Source: JAGQLF01 sp964437465 (lineage in GTDB: Bacteria > Patescibacteriota > Dojkabacteria > J137). Taken from it: DNA of 64,000 nucleotides. Position 1 is the stretch's first letter. Each line of letters starts with the position of its first letter. The stretch spans positions 1 through 64,000 of the forward strand of contig CAYTGI010000007.1 in the NCBI GenBank assembly GCA_964437465.1. The letters are read 5' to 3'. This document shows, piece by piece, positions 63,731 to 64,000 of this stretch. The notes under the pieces are model-generated. The model was not told where the DNA came from. It saw only the letters and a program-made list of their open reading frames with translations, and ran no database searches. The position numbers and the translations under genes are program-made.

Positions 63731-64000
63731 TTACTTTGAAAAATTTCCCATAATTGGATCTAAGACTTTCTTTAGACTCTCACTCTTCATAGTAATTGAC
63801 CTAGTCTGAAGTCCTGCGTTAAAAGAAACATTCTCATTTTCAAGAATTGATTCATCAAAATATATTGGAAGATCAAACAGATTTCCGAATGGTGGAACAC
63901 CTCCAATAATTAGTCCATATTTTTCTTCAATGACTTCTGGCTTTTCAAATTCTACATCTTCGCCATACTTTTTTTTAATCTCTTTTGTGTTTAATTTCTT
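63731..64000 (-). CDS. YbaK/ProX-like aminoacyl-tRNA deacylase (5' end beyond window)
   Basis: The visible C-terminal 89 residues have IIGGVPPFGNLFDLPIYFDE and NVSFNAGLQTRSITM, the pattern of YbaK/EbsC/ProX trans-editing proteins (GGVPPFG; fNaG). These remove wrongly attached amino acids such as Ala or Cys from tRNA-Pro. The N-terminus lies to the right of the window. A trans-editing role would suit this organism, whose ProS lacks the editing insert. Confidence 0.8.
   Translation of the reverse strand, partial: KKLNTKEIKKKYGEDVEFEKPEVIEEKYGLIIGGVPPFGNLFDLPIYFDESILENENVSFNAGLQTRSITMKSESLKKVLDPIMGNFSK

Overview
The window is a 64 kb piece of AT-rich, gene-dense bacterial metagenomic scaffold. 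It contains three runs of exactly ten N; at two of them the flanking ends overlap and the gene reads straight through, so they are joining artefacts. The gene set fits a Patescibacteria (CPR) organism, perhaps Dojkabacteria/WS6-like, but the phylum is my inference. Supporting signs are: a pilus operon with A|FTLVE-type prepilins, an archaeal-type ProS, a short HrcA, single-domain response regulators scattered away from their kinases, almost no amino-acid biosynthesis, and tightly packed genes. TGA works as a normal stop (several ATGA overlaps), so this is not a UGA-recoding lineage.

Layout. 1-5.95 kb: alpha-glucan cluster (GH57 amylase, GT4/GT5-like glucan synthase, GH15 glucoamylase, ROK sugar kinase, histidine phosphatase). 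6.0-9.2 kb: Crp/Fnr regulator, response regulator, ABC exporter. 9.2-13.9 kb: surface proteins, namely a beta-helix protein with a dockerin-like C-terminus (broken by an in-frame TGA and a frameshift) next to a membrane protein with a cohesin-like N-terminus, Cys-rich repeats and the same dockerin-like tail. 14-16.7 kb: SDR enzyme and a four-gene ECF-sigma operon with two membrane proteins sharing an SDFSDFE tail. 17-23.6 kb: histidine kinase, flavodoxin, P-type ATPase, tRNA-Glu with a duplicated end, methyltransferase. 23.6-34.4 kb: type IV pilus operon (response regulator, PilB, PilC with an SH3-like tail, six pilin-like proteins, three of them carrying beta-propeller heads and one also two CBM2 modules and a LamG domain). 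34.5-46.7 kb: CobW GTPase, GAF and PAS signalling proteins, methionine aminopeptidase, phosphoesterase, glycosyltransferase, TruB, transglutaminase-like membrane protein, KsgA. 46.7-55.3 kb: MurJ, PNPase, response regulator, HrcA, XRE regulator, MutS. 55.3-64 kb: palindromic element, Na+/Ca2+-type exchanger, T-box-controlled ferredoxin-like/ProS operon, prephenate dehydratase, a four-helix-bundle (S23/IVS) gene flanked by inverted repeats, AsnRS with tRNA-Asn and decayed tRNA copies, and a YbaK-like deacylase.

How it fits together: intracellular glucan storage and recall (amylase, synthase, glucoamylase, sugar kinase), a surface made for attachment (propeller- and carbohydrate-binding pilins, beta-helix and Cys-rich cohesin/dockerin-like proteins), and many sensory parts (two histidine kinases, three stand-alone receivers, GAF and PAS proteins, ECF sigma). 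The most interesting candidates for something undescribed are the carbohydrate-binding, propeller-headed pilins, the SDFSDFE sigma operon with its A7 frameshift, and the tRNA-associated hairpin elements.
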